Shown in pieces: positions 52,311 through 59,804 of a DNA stretch of 64,000 nucleotides. This DNA comes from JAWKWH01 sp040830725. Its GTDB lineage: Bacteria; Pseudomonadota; Alphaproteobacteria; Rhizobiales; Rhizobiaceae. Every line of letters begins with the position of its first letter. Position 1 is the stretch's first letter. The position numbers were made by a program, and so were the translations under genes. The stretch is taken from contig JBFOMG010000025.1 in assembly GCA_040830725.1 (NCBI GenBank), forward strand, positions 22,847 to 86,846, read 5' to 3'. A model generated the notes under the pieces. It was not told where the DNA came from. It was given only the letters and a program-made list of their open reading frames with translations, and searched no databases.

Positions 52311-53288
52311 ATGGGCGTGATGATTGAGGGTAAATGGCACCGGGAAAGCCTCAGGGTTTCCGCTTCTGACGGACGCTTTCAACGCTCTGAGGCGGCCTGC
52401 CGCAACTGGGTAACACCTGATGGTTCACCCGGTCCCAGTGGTATCGGCGGTTTCAAGGCAGAACCTGGCCGCTATCACCTCTACGTATCCTATGCCTGTC
52501 CCTGGGCACACCGGACGTTGATTTTTCGCAAACTGAAGAAACTTGAAGACATCATTTCTGTGTCGGTCGTTCATCATTTCATGGGACAGGACGGCTGGAC
52601 ATTCGACACAGGCGACGGAGCAACCGGCGACACCGTCAATGGCAAAAAGCTGCTGAATGAGGTCTACGCATCGTCTGACCCCACCTATTCTGGCCGCGTT
52701 ACGGTGCCGGTGCTGTGGGACAAGCAGCAGGGTGTCATCGTTTCCAACGAATCATCCGAAATCATCCGCATGTTCAACTCGGCGTTCAATCAGTGGGCGG
52801 ACACATCGACAGATTACTATCCAGAGGCGCTTCGCTCCGAAATTGACGAAGTCAACGCCCCGATTTACGCCAATATAAACAACGGCGTGTATCGTTGCGG
52901 CTTCGCTTCCACCCAAGAAGCCTATGAAGAAGCCTTTGACGATCTGTTTTCGACCCTTGATATGGTCGAAAAACGCCTGTCGGAAACCCGGTATCTTTGC
53001 GGGCCGCAGATGACAGAAGCCGACTGGCGTTTGTTCCCCACCCTGGTTCGTTTTGATCCGGTCTATGTCGGCCACTTCAAGTGTAATCTGCGCCGCATTG
53101 CCGATTATCCGAACTTGCCCAACTACACCCGCGATCTCTTCCAGGTTCCCGGCGTGGCCGAGACGGTCAATCTTTTGCATATCAAGAACCATTATTACGC
53201 CAGTCACGAAACCATTAATCCGACACGCGTGGTGCCGAAGGGACCGGAGATTGATTACTCCGCGCCGCATGATCGCGACCGGTTTTGA
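52311..53288 (+). CDS. Glutathionyl-hydroquinone reductase (Xi-class GST)
   Basis: About 325 residues. The catalytic Cys is in YVSYACPWAHRTLIF near residue 65, followed by the GST N-domain SVSVVHHFMGQDGW and VTVPVLWDKQQGVIVSNES with the cis-Pro. The C-domain holds FNQWADTSTDYYPEALRSEI and YLCGPQMTEADWRLFPTLVR. The family reduces glutathionyl-hydroquinones. GGGAGG at 52297-52302 precedes the ATG at 52311, preferred over 52296. Confidence 0.92.
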   Translation: MGVMIEGKWHRESLRVSASDGRFQRSEAACRNWVTPDGSPGPSGIGGFKAEPGRYHLYVSYACPWAHRTLIFRKLKKLEDIISVSVVHHFMGQDGWTFDTGDGATGDTVNGKKLLNEVYASSDPTYSGRVTVPVLWDKQQGVIVSNESSEIIRMFNSAFNQWADTSTDYYPEALRSEIDEVNAPIYANINNGVYRCGFASTQEAYEEAFDDLFSTLDMVEKRLSETRYLCGPQMTEADWRLFPTLVRFDPVYVGHFKCNLRRIADYPNLPNYTRDLFQVPGVAETVNLLHIKNHYYASHETINPTRVVPKGPEIDYSAPHDRDRF

Positions 53289-53298
53289 AGCGGAAAAT

Positions 53299-53793
53299 TC
53301 ACCAATGAGGTGACACTTCAGCACCCGTCAGCACCTCTTCAATTCTGCGAGCTGTCGACGGACTGACATCGTTTGGCAATGCGGTAACCGGAAAGAACTC
53401 TGCCGCCGATATCTCTGCGGTTGGTTTGAAATCATCTGCCCGGGCGAATTCATCAACGATGTAGAGCGCGACGTGATCGCGACGGCTTGCGCGGCGATTG
53501 AAATACAGCGCATGCATTCTCGGCGCCTTCGAAATTTCAACGCCGGTTTCCTCGTGCAGTTCTCGCTTCAGCGCATTCAGCGCCGTCTCACCGGTCTCGA
53601 CTCCGCCGCCAGGCAAATGCCAGCCTTCAACGTAGGTATGTTTTACGAGAAGTACTTTATCGGAACCGCGATCGTGAACGAGGATCCTGACACCCAGCGT
53701 CATTGGCCGCGTAAACAGGAAATAAAGATGGAACAACCGCATTCGCAATCGGGCCCACGAGCGTGACGCGGAACTACGCACGAATTGCCCCAC
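53299..53793 (-). CDS. NUDIX hydrolase
   Basis: 164 residues. A perfect NUDIX box, GGVETGETALNALKRELHEE followed by TGV, within HLPGGGVETGE. N-terminal RPMTLGVRILVHDRGSDKV. Substrate cannot be predicted; a nucleotide-sugar or oxidised nucleotide is possible. GTG start at 53793; downstream Met codons are alternatives. Convergent with the glutathionyl-hydroquinone reductase gene. Confidence 0.88.
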   Translation of the reverse strand: MGQFVRSSASRSWARLRMRLFHLYFLFTRPMTLGVRILVHDRGSDKVLLVKHTYVEGWHLPGGGVETGETALNALKRELHEETGVEISKAPRMHALYFNRRASRRDHVALYIVDEFARADDFKPTAEISAAEFFPVTALPNDVSPSTARRIEEVLTGAEVSPHW

Positions 53794-53893
53794 CTCGTCC
53801 GCATTTCATCAAAGTGCCAAAAATCGTCTTCTGCTCGCGCTTCAAATTCATTGAATTAATTCCATAGCAGCAAAATTCATCTTATGAGAGGCA

Positions 53894-54793
53894 ATGTTCC
53901 GCCTGGCTCACATTTCCGACCCGCATCTGGGACCGCTGCCGAAGATGGATGTCCGCCAATTGGCATCCAAGCGGGTAACCGGCTACGTGAACTGGCGTAT
54001 CAGCCGTCATCGCAATCACGCCAGCGGTACGCTCCCCGCCATCATTGACGACCTCAACAACTTTGATCCCGCCCACATTGCCGTCACCGGCGATCTCATC
54101 AACGTTGGCCTTGAAAGCGAAGTCGAAGGGGCGCGGAAATGGCTCGAGAAACTGGGCAATGCAAATTTTGTCTCAGTGGTTCCTGGAAACCATGATGCGT
54201 ATGTGCCCGGCGCATTCGCGCGCTGCTGCAACCGTTGGGCACCATGGATGACCGGCGACGATCAATCCATCCGGGCCGAGCGGTTTCCCTATCTTCGTAT
54301 TCGCGAGAATATTGCATTGATCGGCGTCTCCAGCGCTCGCGCTACCGCACCTTTCATGGCTACCGGGTATTTCCGCCAGAAGCAGGCTTTGGCATTGTCA
54401 GCGCTACTGGATGAAACCGGGAATGCAGGACTGTGCCGGGTAATCATGATCCATCACCCGCCGGTACACCGGGCAATTGCGTTTCACAAACGACTGGTCG
54501 GGATCGACCGGTTTCAACGTACGATCAAACGGCATGGCGCAGAGCTTGTCCTTCACGGTCACACACACCTTCCGACACTTCACTATCTTGACGGCAACGA
54601 CGGGAAAGTCCCGGTTGTCGGTGTCTCGGCAGCCGGTCAGGCACCCGGCGGACTAAAACCACCGGCCCAGCACAATTTGATCGACATCAGCGGGACACGC
54701 GGTCAATGGCGGATTTCTCTGAAACGCCGGGGACTGGGTGGCGCAGCCGCGGGTGTGAGCGAGTTGTCAAACGAGTTATTGACCGGCCACTAA
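53894..54793 (+). CDS. Calcineurin-like metallophosphoesterase
   Basis: 299 residues with the complete set of metal-binding blocks: HISDPHLGP (residue 6), VTGDLINVG, VVPGNHDAY, IMIHHPPVH and VLHGHTHLP. Two divalent metals and a phosphoesterase activity are expected. It resembles cyclic-nucleotide or nucleoside phosphodiesterases, but substrate is unknown. No signal peptide. Convergent with the next gene, 6 bases apart. Confidence 0.92.
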   Translation: MFRLAHISDPHLGPLPKMDVRQLASKRVTGYVNWRISRHRNHASGTLPAIIDDLNNFDPAHIAVTGDLINVGLESEVEGARKWLEKLGNANFVSVVPGNHDAYVPGAFARCCNRWAPWMTGDDQSIRAERFPYLRIRENIALIGVSSARATAPFMATGYFRQKQALALSALLDETGNAGLCRVIMIHHPPVHRAIAFHKRLVGIDRFQRTIKRHGAELVLHGHTHLPTLHYLDGNDGKVPVVGVSAAGQAPGGLKPPAQHNLIDISGTRGQWRISLKRRGLGGAAAGVSELSNELLTGH

Positions 54794-54799
54794 GGCGTT

Positions 54800-55387
54800 T
54801 CAAATCCCCAGTTCCGGGAACAGGTCTGACAATATTGCAATCAGTATCGCAATCCCGGCGATCGCTCCGAAGATTACCAGCAGCAGGCCCGACAGATATT
54901 CGCCCAACATTGCCAGTGGCCGCCTGCGCCCGGCCGCAATCCCGTTGCGCTGCGACACGGGCGACACGGGACCATCCATCATCTGTTGGCGCTCCACCAT
55001 CCGATCGGCGATATGCCGTGTCACCGCGACTTTGATTTCGGAGATATCTGCGGATTCTGCCAATACCGACCGCCCAATGCGGGAGTCGCGCAAGAACCGG
55101 TAAGTACGGCCATCACGATCGATGGCGACGTGCGCTGTCGCATCGATCCACAAACGCGGCTGCAAACCAGCTGAAAGCACAAAGTCGAATTGGGGATCTT
55201 CGGTTGGAACTTCGGCAAATACCGGCTGCAATTCTTCGGCGAGCAGTTCCAGACGCGCAATGCGCAAATTGCGCAGTTCAACGTTTGCGTCGCTACGGTC
55301 AGCGGCGGCGTCACGTATGATCCGTACCGTATCGGACAGTTTGTTTCGATCGCCCGACTGGCCGGAATTGTCGACCGTCTCACTCAT
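54800..55387 (-). CDS. Hypothetical protein with C-terminal membrane segment
   Basis: 195 residues, not recognised. Soluble part (ELRNLRIARLELLAEELQPV, DFVLSAGLQPRLWIDATAHV, TYRFLRDSRIGRSVLAESAD), then a hydrophobic tail (GLLLVIFGAIAGIAILIAIL) ending in a short polar end. The layout is of a tail-anchored inner-membrane protein. Good coding character. Confidence 0.65.
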   Translation of the reverse strand: MSETVDNSGQSGDRNKLSDTVRIIRDAAADRSDANVELRNLRIARLELLAEELQPVFAEVPTEDPQFDFVLSAGLQPRLWIDATAHVAIDRDGRTYRFLRDSRIGRSVLAESADISEIKVAVTRHIADRMVERQQMMDGPVSPVSQRNGIAAGRRRPLAMLGEYLSGLLLVIFGAIAGIAILIAILSDLFPELGI

Positions 55388-55534
55388 TAAACGCGGACTC
55401 TACTCACCAAAACCATGGTAAACAGGGTATTAACACGGAAATTTGGCAATTGCATCAAACCCGCAACAGACGTTGGATTCGAGGTAAACGGCAAATTCCG
55501 GTCGAGTTGGTCCCAATTTTTTGGGAACTGGCTG

Positions 55535-56296
55535 TTACCGCAAATTCTGTTTGATCAGGGCTACGACGTCATCGGGAATTTCCGCCGGCAACATGTGACC
55601 GGTATCTTCAAATATGTGCGCGGCAAACATCGGCGGCAACCGGTGCGCCTGCCGGGTTGGGAGCACCCGGTCCTGCGTTCCCCACAGAATCTTGACCGGC
55701 ATGTAAAGCGAAGCGAGTTGCTCCCGCGGAATCACTCCTTGCTTGCCGTCCCGATGCAGATGTTTTGCAATCTCGATCAGCTTTTCGCGCTGGCCCTCGA
55801 CTTGGCGCATCTCGACCATATGCCGAACGGTGTCGTCGGTTACCGGATTGTTCCAGCCATACATGTTTTCCATGATGGATTTCAGTTCGGTCGCAGTCAC
55901 CGCCTCGGCATATCGCGACAGCAGCCGGTGATTGATCTCTGTTCCGAAGCCACCCGGCGCCAGCAGCGTCATCGAGGTAACCAAATCGGGTGCAGCCAGT
56001 GCCACGAGAACCGCGATTGCACCACCCCGTGAATGACCAACCAGATGAACCGGGCCGAGCTGCCGCTGGTTCAATTCCTGCAGAAGTGCCTCAACCACGG
56101 CCTTGGGGCGAGCGGGGTCCGGATAATCGACGGATTTACCATATCCGGGCAGGTCGAATGCTAATGTGCTGGCTTCCAGTGCAATCGCGTCCTGAATGTC
56201 GTGCCATGCAACATGCGTATCAACAAAACCGTGCAGAAAGACGACAACCTTGTCGCCGCCGCCTTTCTCTCTTGCAAACAACCGGCTGGTGGTCAC
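55535..56296 (-). CDS. Alpha/beta hydrolase
   Basis: 253 residues. Nucleophile elbow VHLVGHSRGGAIAVLVAL with Ser, acid Asp in VKILWGTQDRVLP, and His in HIFEDTGHMLPAE. Oxyanion-side FLHGFVDTHVAWHDIQDA. Esterase or haloperoxidase-like; substrate unknown. Its start overlaps the leuA stop by 4 bases, so it is translated with leuA, which is an unusual partner. Confidence 0.88.
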   Translation of the reverse strand: MTTSRLFAREKGGGDKVVVFLHGFVDTHVAWHDIQDAIALEASTLAFDLPGYGKSVDYPDPARPKAVVEALLQELNQRQLGPVHLVGHSRGGAIAVLVALAAPDLVTSMTLLAPGGFGTEINHRLLSRYAEAVTATELKSIMENMYGWNNPVTDDTVRHMVEMRQVEGQREKLIEIAKHLHRDGKQGVIPREQLASLYMPVKILWGTQDRVLPTRQAHRLPPMFAAHIFEDTGHMLPAEIPDDVVALIKQNLR

Positions 56297-58002
56297 GCAG
56301 GATTGCCTTTTGCCACAATCCGGTTCGCCGCCGAAACGACTGCTTCGAGCGAGGCTGCAACGATATTGGTGTTAATGCCTGCACCAAACAGCTTTCCGCC
56401 GGGATATTCCACTTCCATGTAGCAGATCGCCGCTGCATTCGAACCGCGCTGCATTGAATGCTCTGAATAGTCCAGCACCGTCAGCTCAATTCCGATGTGC
56501 CGGGAAAGGGCATCGACAAATCCGTCAATGGGTCCTGTTCCCGATCCTTCGATGCGGACTTCTTCGCCATTGTCGATGATTTTCGCCTCGAGCTTCCGGC
56601 GCTGCGTACCCTCGGAGAAAGTCTGATGATCGACGAACTTCAAACGCCCGCCCGGCTGGTCAACATAGGCCGAAATGAATTCGTCATGGATACGTTTTGC
56701 GGGCAGTTCCTGACCCTCGGCGTCAGTGATCTGCTGAATTGCACTGGAAAACTCTATCTGCAGATTGCGAGGCAAATTCAGCCCGTAGTCGGCCTGCATG
56801 ACATAGGCGATACCACCCTTGCCGCTTTGCGAATTGATGCGAATGATTGCCTCATAGGACCGGCCGACATCCTGCGGATCAATCGGCAGATAAGGCACCT
56901 CCCAGTGCGGATCATTGGCCTTCTGAATGGCCTTCATACCCTTGTTGATCGCGTCTTGATGCGAGCCTGAAAAAGCCGTGTAAACCAGTTCACCGACATA
57001 AGGGTGGCGCTCGGGAATTTTCAGCTGGTTGGAATACTCGTACACCTGTTTCATCCGCGGAATGTCGGAGCAGTCCAATGCCGGATCAACGCCTTGCGTG
57101 TACATGTTCAGCGCCAGGGTGACGATATCGACATTGCCGGTGCGTTCGCCATTGCCGAACAATGTGCCTTCCACGCGATCCGCGCCGGCCATCAGCGCCA
57201 GTTCGGTTGCAGCAACACCGGTTCCCCGGTCGTTGTGCGGATGCAGGGAAACGATCAGGTTTTCCCGGTTCGACAATTGCCGGCACATCCACTCGATCTG
57301 GTCGGCGTAGATATTGGGCGTCGACATTTCCACGGTAGCCGGCAGATTGACGATCAGCTTGTTGTCCGGCGTTGGTTGAACGATCTCGGTCACTGCGTCG
57401 CAGATTTCCAGCGCCACTTCCAACTCAGTGCCGGTAAAACTCTCCGGCGAATACTGGAAGCGATATCCGCCACCTGCCTTCGCAGCCATGTCGGTGATCA
57501 TCTTGGCCGCGTCTGTGGCGATCTGCTTGATACCGGCGACATCTTTTTCAAACACCACACGGCGCTGCAACTCGCTGGTGGAGTTATAGAAATGAACAAT
57601 TGGCTGATTGGCACCTTCCAAAGATTCAAACGTGCGGCTGATCAGCTCCGGCCGGCACTGGACCAGCACCTGCAAAGAGAGGTCTGCGGGGACACCTCCT
57701 TCCTCCACGCACCAGCGCGTGAAGTCAAAGTCTGTCTGCGATGCCGACGGAAAGCCGACTTCAATCTCCTTGAAACCCATGTCGACCAGCAGCGCAAACA
57801 TGCGCGCCTTGCGCTCATGGCCCATGGGATCAATCAATGCCTGATTTCCGTCTCTCAAATCGACGGAACACCAGACCGGCGGTGTCACGATCTGTTTTGC
57901 CGGCCATGTCCTGTCGACCAGCCCCACCTGGGGATAGGGTTGATATTTCACTGTTGCGCCCGGCATGCCGGCGGCGTGAATATGTGTTTCGGGTGCGTTC
58001 AT
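56293..58002 (-). CDS. leuA: 2-isopropylmalate synthase
   Basis: First enzyme of the leucine pathway, acetyl-CoA + 2-oxoisovalerate. 569 residues, the long type. The catalytic barrel has WCSVDLRDGNQALIDPMGHE, GYRFQYSPESFTGTELEVA and the metal-binding LHPHNDRGTGVAATELALM with GTLFGNGERTGNVD. The C-terminal leucine-binding regulatory domain ends TNIVAASLEAVVSAANRIVA. GGAGAGAAG precedes the ATG at 58002; a longer frame to 58089 is rejected. A Leu-rich leader peptide gene lies upstream (58139-58237). Confidence 0.95.
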   Translation of the reverse strand: MNAPETHIHAAGMPGATVKYQPYPQVGLVDRTWPAKQIVTPPVWCSVDLRDGNQALIDPMGHERKARMFALLVDMGFKEIEVGFPSASQTDFDFTRWCVEEGGVPADLSLQVLVQCRPELISRTFESLEGANQPIVHFYNSTSELQRRVVFEKDVAGIKQIATDAAKMITDMAAKAGGGYRFQYSPESFTGTELEVALEICDAVTEIVQPTPDNKLIVNLPATVEMSTPNIYADQIEWMCRQLSNRENLIVSLHPHNDRGTGVAATELALMAGADRVEGTLFGNGERTGNVDIVTLALNMYTQGVDPALDCSDIPRMKQVYEYSNQLKIPERHPYVGELVYTAFSGSHQDAINKGMKAIQKANDPHWEVPYLPIDPQDVGRSYEAIIRINSQSGKGGIAYVMQADYGLNLPRNLQIEFSSAIQQITDAEGQELPAKRIHDEFISAYVDQPGGRLKFVDHQTFSEGTQRRKLEAKIIDNGEEVRIEGSGTGPIDGFVDALSRHIGIELTVLDYSEHSMQRGSNAAAICYMEVEYPGGKLFGAGINTNIVAASLEAVVSAANRIVAKGNPA

Positions 58003-58138
58003 CTTGCTTCTCTCCGGCGCCGCCGAATCGCAGCCATTTCTGCGGTCAACAGGCAGTCGCCTTGTGTTTGATTTGCGGTATTGGGTCAATGGCGAGGAGC
58101 AATGCCATCAGTCGGCAAATCGACCGCCGGGTGCTCCT

Positions 58139-58237
58139 TCAGCTCGCCCGGCAGCCGCGAATAAGGTCGAGTAGAAGCGCGCCGGCGAGTGCCAGCGATA
58201 CACAAATTGCTGCAGAGATGTGTTCAACGCAGTTCAT
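58139..58237 (-). CDS. Candidate leucine-rich leader peptide upstream of leuA
   Basis: 32 codons from ATG 58237 to TGA 58139. Leu occurs at positions 15, 17, 21, 22, 23 and 25 (ALLLDL at 20-25), including a CTA codon, which looks scarce in this GC-rich sequence. A promoter TTGCAC-17-TAAAAG places the predicted start of RNA at or next to the ATG, so it would be leaderless, like the trpL gene at 62127. Stems GCCGGG/CCCGGC and AGGAGCA/TGCTCCT overlap each other after the peptide, a possible pair of alternative structures. No T-rich terminator was found. Confidence 0.5.
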   Translation of the reverse strand: MNCVEHISAAICVSLALAGALLLDLIRGCRAS

Positions 58238-58243
58238 GGGCTG

Positions 58244-58272
58244 CTTTTACATCGCACCTTACCAAGGTGCAA
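58244..58272 (-). promoter_or_regulatory. Promoter of the leuA leader
   Basis: On the minus strand TTGCAC (58272-58267), 17 bases, TAAAAG (58249-58244), then six bases to the leader ATG. It overlaps the inverted repeat GCACCTT-ACC-AAGGTGC (58254-58270), which may be an operator. Confidence 0.45.
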
Positions 58273-58275
58273 GTG

Positions 58276-59274
58276 TCACGCCGGTTGTGCCTCAGCCGGT
58301 TCCAGCGGCCCGATCCTGTGTTCACTGGGAAACGCGCTTATCAGCATTCGATAACGCATGTTGGCGTCGGAGAGCTTGCGGTAAAATCCGATCAAGTCCC
58401 GTACCGGTCCGCCTAACCGCTCAAGACCGGAGACGAAAGCCAGAATGACACCAGCTTCGATCTGTCCTTCGATCACCATCCAACCGCCGATGCCGATAAC
58501 CCCCAACGGGCCCAATGCAATCAACAGGTTATTGATTGTTTTCATGATGTGTTTGAGGCGCACGGCCTTCAGATTGAATTTCAGGATCTCGTCGGTCAAA
58601 GCCACAAATTCGTCCGGCGCCTCTTCACCGATCAGCTCATGTTCGGCGTTGTCGACGATGAATCCCGACATTTGGCGCACTTTCAGGGCGCCGCGGCGCG
58701 TCAGTATGTTAATACGCCTCTGCGCCAGTGGCACAATGATGAACTGCGGCAGGTAGAGGCCGACAGCGACCAGTGCAACGGTCGGCTCGACCCAGAACAT
58801 GTACCCCAGAACAAACACGATTGTGCCGACCTGAAGAACAGGCCCGGAGATCGCCGAACCGGAAAACTCCCCCAAATTGCGGACCTCCGAATTCAACATC
58901 GAAACGACCATGCCTTCATCGACCCGGTCGTCGTCCGGCCCGCCACCCTTGCGGATCTTCGATGGTGGAAGAACGGTGTAAATGCAGCGGAAGATTGAGT
59001 GGCGGAGACTGTGCACGATGCGTGCCGAAATGACTTCGCGCTTCCATTTCATCGCAAATTTTACGCCACCCTGGACTAGAATCAGGCCAAGATACATGGC
59101 GCCGAGCTGCCACAGCAGGTTCAAATCCTGCCCGTCAATCGCTTCGTTCAGCATGCGCCGCTGCAGTTCCAGCGGTATGGGCGCCAATGGCAACAGTGCC
59201 AGCGTCAACACCACGACGATGATCTGCGATTTGTAACTGTTCTGGATGATGTAGCGATAAAGTGTCGGCGCCAT
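58276..59274 (-). CDS. ABC exporter membrane domain without ATPase domain
   Basis: 332 residues. A type I ABC transporter transmembrane domain only: hydrophobic segments VVVLTLALLPLAPIPLELQ, LGAMYLGLILVQGGVKFAMK, VGTIVFVLGYMFWV, PTVALVAVGLYLPQFIIVPL and ALGPLGVIGIGGWMVIEGQ. It ends with a short Glu/Pro tail where a nucleotide-binding domain would begin. No Walker or signature motif follows, and the downstream gene is leuA. Either a truncated transporter, a subunit using a separate ATPase, or a TMD-only protein with a new role. The frame is intact with no sign of decay. Confidence 0.8.
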   Translation of the reverse strand: MAPTLYRYIIQNSYKSQIIVVVLTLALLPLAPIPLELQRRMLNEAIDGQDLNLLWQLGAMYLGLILVQGGVKFAMKWKREVISARIVHSLRHSIFRCIYTVLPPSKIRKGGGPDDDRVDEGMVVSMLNSEVRNLGEFSGSAISGPVLQVGTIVFVLGYMFWVEPTVALVAVGLYLPQFIIVPLAQRRINILTRRGALKVRQMSGFIVDNAEHELIGEEAPDEFVALTDEILKFNLKAVRLKHIMKTINNLLIALGPLGVIGIGGWMVIEGQIEAGVILAFVSGLERLGGPVRDLIGFYRKLSDANMRYRMLISAFPSEHRIGPLEPAEAQPA

Positions 59275-59382
59275 GGTTCCCCGCGCTCATTCGTTTTGCC
59301 CGGCGCCAGCCTTCTATGCGCTCAAGCCGGTGTCAACGAAATTTGCACTCACTTGTTGGGGAGGAACTCCGCCAGCTCAGTT

Positions 59383-59721
59383 TCAATAAGGCTGGATTGA
59401 AGCCAGATAGGCGATAATGTCGATGATCTGTTTGGGCGTCGCTTCGAATTCCGGCATGTCCGGATGACCGGTGACGATGCCTTCGGCAAACGCCTCCTCC
59501 AAAGCGTCGACAGGGTAACGCTCAGACAGTGTTCTGAACTCGGGGGCTTCTGCATGCGGGCTGCGATCGCTTTCACCAATGCCGTGGCAGCGCGCGCAAT
59601 TGGTTTCGACCAATGCCCGGCCATGTTCGATATCAGCCTCTTGGGCGCGAACCGCATTGGCACAAGCAAATACGAGGATCGAAGCGGCAAGCAGTTGTGT
59701 GCTGGAAAAACAACCTGGCAT
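59383..59721 (-). CDS. Small class I cytochrome c
   Basis: 112 residues. A signal peptide (LLAASILVFACANAVRAQE), haem site CARCH, distal ligand candidate Met in HPDMPEFEATPKQ, and the family C-terminus IDIIAYLASIQPY. Periplasmic electron carrier. A TTG at 59730 is an alternative start. It follows trpE(G) on the same strand after 83 bases and is probably independent. Confidence 0.88.
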   Translation of the reverse strand: MPGCFSSTQLLAASILVFACANAVRAQEADIEHGRALVETNCARCHGIGESDRSPHAEAPEFRTLSERYPVDALEEAFAEGIVTGHPDMPEFEATPKQIIDIIAYLASIQPY

Positions 59722-59804
59722 GAATCGCAAGCTCCCATGTTATGGCGTCGCAAGTTACCGCCTTGCTCGGCGCCTTTCTTTGACCCAAGTCATCTTACCT
59801 TGCA

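Noticed and set aside
57004..58071. Plus-strand frame of 355 codons inside leuA
   Set aside because: Antisense to leuA; no support for translation.
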